From positions 1 through 42,396 of the IMG/VR virus record IMGVR_UViG_3300044737_000120: a stretch of 42,396 nucleotides of DNA. One strand, 5' to 3'. Below are positions 38,261-42,396 of the stretch, in pieces (the first letter of the stretch is position 1; each line of letters begins with the position of its first letter). The stretch is from a virus. The translations under genes and the position numbers were made by a program. The notes beneath the pieces were generated by a model, which saw only the letters and a program-made list of their open reading frames with translations, was not told the DNA's origin and did not search any database.

Positions 38261-38655
38261 CCCTCTCGCTCGATCAACTGCTGGCCATTCGCGACAGCGG
38301 GGCGCGGAACCGCGTCGCCGCTGTGCTGAATCGCATCCGTCGCTGCAAGGGGCGCGACGCCGCGGTGTCGATGCACACGATCGCCGAGGAGACGCAGCTC
38401 GATACCCGCGACATCCAGGCGATCGTGGCCTTCCTGGTCGTCGAGCGCAACGTGCCGATCGGCACCGCGGCGTCCAAGCCTTACGGCTACTTCCTGATCG
38501 TGACCGAGAAGGAGCGCCGCGAGGTCCGCAATCACTTCATCCGGCGCGGCGTGTCGACGCTCGCGCACGCGAAGGCCTACGACAACGAGCAGCTCGTCGG
38601 CCCGATCGTCGGCCAGCTCGAGCTCGCACTGAAAGAGGAGGAACCGAAACCGTGA
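38257..38655 (+). CDS. winged-helix-like early protein
   Basis: A 132-residue protein starting at TTG 38257. The part LNRIRRCKGRDAAVSMHTIAEETQLDTRDIQAIVAFLVVERNVPIGTAASKPYGYFLIVTEKE has the helix-turn-helix plus wing order of phage winged-helix proteins (SKPYGYFL is a wing). It may regulate early or middle genes, or load replication factors. It overlaps neighbours by TTGA and GTGA. Confidence 0.6.
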   Translation: MTLSLDQLLAIRDSGARNRVAAVLNRIRRCKGRDAAVSMHTIAEETQLDTRDIQAIVAFLVVERNVPIGTAASKPYGYFLIVTEKERREVRNHFIRRGVSTLAHAKAYDNEQLVGPIVGQLELALKEEEPKP

Positions 38656-38819
38656 AGATCGAAACCGAGTACATGTTCACGCTCATCGCTGCCAACGCGA
38701 TCGCCGAGGCGGAGGGGCAGCCGGTGCCGTTCGAAGACTTTGTCGAAGGGCTGCAATTGATCCGTGATCGGTTCAGCGCCCGGTACCAGGAAGCTCGTGA
38801 AGAGCTGAGGAGCCGGTGA
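38652..38819 (+). CDS. 55-residue hypothetical protein
   Basis: Starts GTG at 38652 in a GTGA overlap; VKIETEYMFTLIAANAIAEAEGQ, then DFVEGLQLIRDRFSARYQEAREEL. A short helical protein. Its stop lies one base into the next start. Function unknown. Confidence 0.5.
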   Translation: MKIETEYMFTLIAANAIAEAEGQPVPFEDFVEGLQLIRDRFSARYQEAREELRSR

Positions 38820-39001
38820 TGGGCTCGAAGTGCATCAGCTGCCTCGACGAGGTTGACCTCGCGACCTTCCTTCGCAATGACCACGTCTGCGATCGCTGCA
38901 ACGACCTGCCGCCGGCAGAGGCGTTCCGGTACCGCTCAAACACCGACGAACAAACCGCGGCGATCGCCGCAATGGAGGCGCAGCCGCCGGCAGCTGAATA
39001 G
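38819..39001 (+). CDS. small zinc-ribbon protein
   Basis: A 60-residue protein with CISC and CDRC pairs (about residues 5-8 and 24-27) spaced as in a zinc ribbon. ATG at 38819 follows GAGGAGCCGGTG. Such proteins are common in phage early operons as regulators or adapters. Function unknown. Confidence 0.55.
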   Translation: MGSKCISCLDEVDLATFLRNDHVCDRCNDLPPAEAFRYRSNTDEQTAAIAAMEAQPPAAE

Positions 39002-39006
39002 TCAGG

Positions 39007-39285
39007 ATGATGAATCTTGATGAGGTAGCGCACGCGCCGCAGCTCGATCACGAGATCCTGCTGGGTCATGGACTCGACTGGGTGACCGAGAAGCGGGTCT
39101 TCACGTGCGTGCAGTGCGGAAAGGAGATCCGCCGCGCTGTGAAAACTCTTGGTCAGCAAACGCCTCTTTCGATGGCGGGCCTGAAGCTGCGAGAAAAGGA
39201 GTGCGTGAGGACGCTCGCGCGGTTCGTCGGCACGGGTCGGTCTCGGGCGCTTTCTGAGGTTCCGAGGATGGCGAAATCGTCGTGA
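39007..39285 (+). CDS. hypothetical protein with CxxC motif
   Basis: A 92-residue protein with FTCVQCGKEIRR, a half zinc site, and a later lone cysteine (EKECVRTL). The last residues are a charged helix. It ends in a GTGA overlap with the adenine methylase. Function unknown. Confidence 0.5.
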   Translation: MMNLDEVAHAPQLDHEILLGHGLDWVTEKRVFTCVQCGKEIRRAVKTLGQQTPLSMAGLKLREKECVRTLARFVGTGRSRALSEVPRMAKSS

Positions 39286-40133
39286 CTCAGGCGACCCTCT
39301 TTGCTCCTCCTCGGCGACCCGTGATGCGGTACCACGGTGGAAAGTTTCGCATCCGCAACTGGGTGATCGCTGAGTTCCCACCGCACCGCGTCTACGTTGA
39401 ACCTTTCGGGGGAGGGGCATCGGTGCTGCTCGGTAAGCAGCGCGCTCACGCGGAGGTCTACAACGACATCGACGGCGAGGTCGTCAACGTCTTCCGTGTC
39501 CTTCGAGACGACGTCGACTCAGCTCGGTTAGAGCGGCTGCTCCGACTCACACCATTCGCTCGTGCCGAGTTAGTTGATAGCTACGAGCCGACAGACGATC
39601 GCGTCGAAGCTGCTCGCCGGATGATCGTCCGCTCGTTCATGGGGTTTTCGTCGGCATCGGTGACAAAGGAGCACCGAACCGGATTCCGAGGAAACGCCAC
39701 GAGCTCGCGAGTGACGTCGGCCGTTGATTGGACCAACTACGTCGAGCATCTTCCTTCGTTCGTCGCGCGCCTTCGTGGCGTGGCGATCGAGAACTCTGAC
39801 GCGCTCCAGGTCATCCGAAAGTACGACAGCGACGAAACGCTCTTCTATGTTGATCCTCCGTATCCATTCGACACCCGTTTCAAGGGTGCTCGGTGGGGCG
39901 ATTGTTACCGCTTCGAAATGAGCGGTCCGCAGCATCGAGTACTCGCTGAACTGCTGCGCGACGTCAGAGGCATGGTGATCGTCTCGTCGTACCCGAGTGC
40001 TCAGTACGCCCAGCTCTATAAGGGTTGGCGATGTATCCGGAAGCGCTCCTTGGCTAGCGGCCAGAATTCAAGCTCGCCGCGGATTGAAGTGCTGTGGGTA
40101 TCACCAAGCGCCGACGCCAGGAGAGCCGCGTGA
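39282..40133 (+). CDS. adenine-N6 DNA methyltransferase (Dam/D12 type)
   Basis: A 283-residue methyltransferase of the D12 class, which adds methyl groups to adenine in DNA. Motif I YVEPFGGGASVLL (about 38-50) binds S-adenosylmethionine, motif IV is DPPYPFD (191-197), and N-terminal RYHGGKFRI and internal RRMIVRSFMGF also fit. It lacks a fused restriction enzyme. In phages such enzymes protect against host restriction or regulate transcription. GTG start overlaps the previous gene; stop overlaps the next as GTGA. The target sequence cannot be read from the gene. Confidence 0.9.
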   Translation: MTQATLFAPPRRPVMRYHGGKFRIRNWVIAEFPPHRVYVEPFGGGASVLLGKQRAHAEVYNDIDGEVVNVFRVLRDDVDSARLERLLRLTPFARAELVDSYEPTDDRVEAARRMIVRSFMGFSSASVTKEHRTGFRGNATSSRVTSAVDWTNYVEHLPSFVARLRGVAIENSDALQVIRKYDSDETLFYVDPPYPFDTRFKGARWGDCYRFEMSGPQHRVLAELLRDVRGMVIVSSYPSAQYAQLYKGWRCIRKRSLASGQNSSSPRIEVLWVSPSADARRAA

Positions 40134-41005
40134 GCGTAGCGCAACTCGACGTCGCCATCGATCGGCCGCTAGCGATTGACCTCTTTTGCGGGTTTGGCGG
40201 ATGGACTAACGGCCTGCTCGCTGAGGGATGGGATGTCATCGGATTCGACATCGAACAGCACGTCTACGTCGAACACCGCTATCCCGCGCAGCTTGTGCTG
40301 CAGGACGTCCGGACGATTCATGGCGCTCAATTCCGCAGCGCTTCGCTGATCGTTGCCTCCTCGCCTTGTCAAGAGTTCAGCTACCGCGCGATGCCGTGGA
40401 AGCGCGCGAAGTCGCTCGGCCCGCCGCTTCTCGGGATGGAGCTGTTCGCTCAGGCCGCACGGATTCAGCGCGAGGCAATCGCTGCGACTGGTCGCTTCAT
40501 CCCGATGATTCAGGAGAACGTGCGAGGCGCGCAGAAGTACGTCGGGCGAGCTCGCTGGCATTACGGCTCGTTCTACCTTTGGGGTGACGTGCCGGCGTTG
40601 ATGCCGATCACGCTCGGCGGCGTCAAAGTGAAGACCATGGGCGCCGGCTGGTACCCGCCTGGTCATCCGCGTCACGTTCCAGGCCTCGGCTTCAACACCC
40701 ACGCCGATCGCCAGATGCGCACGAATGACGCGATCAAAGTGGGCGGCGCACGCGGAGACGATTGGTTCACTCATCACAACCGCGACGAGTTTGCAACGCG
40801 AGCTGGCGTGAAACAGCCCGGCATCGGCGGCGAACGCGCGAACGGCAAGGGTGATGCGTGGTTTCAGGACGGCGCAGCGCGGCACGGCTCCAAATCCTCC
40901 ACCCGCAAAGCCGCCTCGGCCCTCATCGCGAAGATCCCTCTACCGCTCGCGCGGCACATCGCACGCGTTTACTACCCAGCCGCCATTCGGGAACGTGCCC
41001 GGTGA
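40130..41005 (+). CDS. C5-cytosine DNA methyltransferase
   Basis: A 291-residue methyltransferase with motif I AIDLFCGFGGWTNGLL (15-30), catalytic motif IV SPCQEFSYR (Cys-80), motif VI ENV (129-131) and, at the end, ALIAKIPLPLARHIARVYYP, like motif X. The middle is short, so the target-recognition part is small. GTG at 40130 overlaps the adenine methylase stop; a longer frame from 40094 has no better site. The N-terminal MSVAQLDVAIDRPL is nearly identical to the first 14 residues of the DnaB encoded next. Confidence 0.82.
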   Translation: MSVAQLDVAIDRPLAIDLFCGFGGWTNGLLAEGWDVIGFDIEQHVYVEHRYPAQLVLQDVRTIHGAQFRSASLIVASSPCQEFSYRAMPWKRAKSLGPPLLGMELFAQAARIQREAIAATGRFIPMIQENVRGAQKYVGRARWHYGSFYLWGDVPALMPITLGGVKVKTMGAGWYPPGHPRHVPGLGFNTHADRQMRTNDAIKVGGARGDDWFTHHNRDEFATRAGVKQPGIGGERANGKGDAWFQDGAARHGSKSSTRKAASALIAKIPLPLARHIARVYYPAAIRERAR

Positions 41006-42396
41006 GCGTCGCGCAGCTCGACGTAGCCCTCGATCGGCCGCTGCCGCAGTCGCCTGACGCCGAGCGCGCCGTGCTGGGATCGATCCTCATCAACAACCAC
41101 GCCTTCTACCGCGTGGCCAGCACCATCACCACCGAGGATTTCTTCCGCGACGCGCACCGAACGATCTTCTCGACGATGCGCCGCCTGGCCGAGCAGAGCC
41201 GGGAGATCGACCTGTTGACGCTGCGCGAGGAACTCGCCAGGAGCGCGCAGCTCGAGCAGGTCGGCGGTACGGCCTACGTCTCCTCTCTCGTCGACGGCAT
41301 TCCAGACATCGCCAACGTCGAGCGCTATGCGCACATCGTGAAAGAGAAGTCGACGCTGCGCCGCCTCATCGTGATGGGAAACGCCGTCATGCGGGCGGCG
41401 CTCGACGCGCCGGCCGAGCCGGCCGAGGTCCTCGACATCGCCGAGCGATCGATCTATGCGATCGCCGAGGGCTCGACGGAGAAAGGCTTCGTCGCCCTCG
41501 ATCGGATCACTCGATCGAACATGAGTGCCATCGAGCAGCTCCAGCACTCCGGAAGACTGATCACCGGCATCCCCACCGGCTATGACCGCTTCAACGATTT
41601 CACCTCGGGATTCCAGCTGCAGGACCTGATCATCATCGCTGCGCGGCCCTCAATGGGAAAAACGGCCTTCGCCATGAACATCGCCAAGGCGATCGCCATC
41701 CCTGACCGCTCAGGGGATCCGCGGCCGCCAGCACAGCGGCTGTACACGGCCGGCATCTTCTCGCTCGAAATGTCGAAGGAACAGATCAACCTTCGCATGC
41801 TTTCGTCCGAGTCCGGTGTTTCAAATCACCTCATCCGCGCCGGCATGTTGAGCGAGCGAAACTGGCGCGATCTCGCCGACGCCTCGGCGCGCCTGGCGAA
41901 GGCCAAGATCTTCATCGACGACACACCCGGCGTCGACATCATGGATCTCCGCGCGAAGGCCCGCCGGCTGCAGCACGAGGCCGGGCTCGACCTGATCATG
42001 GTCGACTACCTCCAGCTGATGTCGGTGCGCGGCCGCACGGAGTCACGCAATCAGGAGGTCTCTCAGATCTCACGCGGGCTGAAGGCGGTAGCGAAGGAGC
42101 TCAACGTGCCGCTTATCGCGCTGTCGCAGCTGTCGCGCCGTCCGGAACAGCGGACCGGTGATCACCGGCCGCAGCTCTCCGACCTTCGCGATTCGGGATC
42201 CATCGAGCAGGACGCCGACGTCGTCTGCTTCATCTATCGCGATGAGGTCTACAACAAGGACACCGAGGAGAAAGGCATCGCCGAGATCATCATCGCCAAG
42301 CAGCGCAACGGCCCGATCGGCGACTTTAAGCTCGTCTTCCGAAACGACATCACCAAGTTCTTCAACTACGAGCCGACGCCGGACTACACACCATGA
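41002..42396 (+). CDS. dnaB: replicative DNA helicase (DnaB)
   Basis: A 464-residue DnaB-type helicase, complete. The N-terminal domain (LPQSPDAERAVLGSILINNHAFYRVASTITTEDFFRDAHRTIF) and linker precede the RecA-like motor: ARPSMGKTA (Walker A, 214-222), FSLEMSKEQ, LIMVDYLQLM (Walker B, 331-340), ALSQLSRRPEQR, and LRDSGSIEQDAD. It unwinds DNA at replication forks as a hexamer. A short insert (PDRSGDPRPPAQRLYTAG) lies before FSLEMS. GTG at 41002 overlaps the methylase stop. No loader gene is seen nearby. Mu uses host DnaB, so a phage copy is noteworthy. Confidence 0.95.
   Translation: MSVAQLDVALDRPLPQSPDAERAVLGSILINNHAFYRVASTITTEDFFRDAHRTIFSTMRRLAEQSREIDLLTLREELARSAQLEQVGGTAYVSSLVDGIPDIANVERYAHIVKEKSTLRRLIVMGNAVMRAALDAPAEPAEVLDIAERSIYAIAEGSTEKGFVALDRITRSNMSAIEQLQHSGRLITGIPTGYDRFNDFTSGFQLQDLIIIAARPSMGKTAFAMNIAKAIAIPDRSGDPRPPAQRLYTAGIFSLEMSKEQINLRMLSSESGVSNHLIRAGMLSERNWRDLADASARLAKAKIFIDDTPGVDIMDLRAKARRLQHEAGLDLIMVDYLQLMSVRGRTESRNQEVSQISRGLKAVAKELNVPLIALSQLSRRPEQRTGDHRPQLSDLRDSGSIEQDADVVCFIYRDEVYNKDTEEKGIAEIIIAKQRNGPIGDFKLVFRNDITKFFNYEPTPDYTP

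Noticed and set aside
1-42396. CRISPR arrays, tRNA or rRNA genes, insertion sequences other than the phage transposase
   Set aside because: No regularly spaced repeats, no cloverleaf with CCA-type arms and no rRNA-like stretch were seen on either strand by eye; a dedicated search (tRNAscan, CRT) was not possible here.

Overview
This window looks like most of a Mu-like (transposable) tailed phage or prophage in a GC-rich bacterium. The evidence is a DDE transposase of the MuA type followed by a MuB-type AAA+ ATPase, a Gam-type end-binding protein, and a Mu-like head module: gp27-like small terminase, large terminase, DUF935 portal, gpF, an I/Z protease-scaffold, decoration and capsid proteins, gp36 and gpG. 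The tail module has a tube protein, frameshifted chaperones, a 1615-residue tape measure and a tip protein, but no sheath or baseplate genes. It is therefore a long flexible tail, as in B3/D3112-type transposable siphophages. Lipoproteins with lipoboxes point to a Gram-negative or diderm host. I cannot name the phylum from the sequence; there is no rRNA, tRNA or host gene in view.

Layout. Positions 1-29320 are read almost entirely on the minus strand and 29404-42396 entirely on the plus strand. The two arms diverge from an 83-bp control region (29321-29403) lying between an XRE-type repressor candidate and a Cro/Ner-like protein. The plus arm is the early region: small regulators, MuA, MuB, accessory proteins, Gam, many small overlapping genes (two of them winged-helix-like or zinc-binding), a Dam-type adenine methylase, a C5-cytosine methylase and a DnaB helicase. 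The minus arm starts with the repressor and a TPR partner, passes a small plus-strand secreted-peptide gene, then a lipoprotein, a HTH/zinc regulator (candidate late activator), exported and membrane proteins, and then the packaging, head, lysis and tail genes. Most genes overlap by ATGA, GTGA or TGATG, which implies translational coupling in long operons.

The window starts exactly on the stop codon of the tail-tip gene and ends exactly on the stop codon of dnaB, so the true phage ends (transposase-binding sites and host junctions) are not visible.

Notable points: (1) a stand-alone, oppositely oriented gene whose product resembles a segment of this phage's own major capsid protein; (2) an exported-protein gene flanked by perfect 23-bp inverted repeats; (3) a self-contained transcription unit for a short secreted cationic peptide; (4) a canonical A AAA AAC frameshift site joining the tail chaperones; (5) a stem-loop that would hide the ribosome-binding site of a lipoprotein gene; (6) a head-morphogenesis protein with a C-terminal domain resembling BECR-fold nucleases; (7) a phage-borne DnaB sharing an identical-looking 14-residue N-terminus with the methylase before it.
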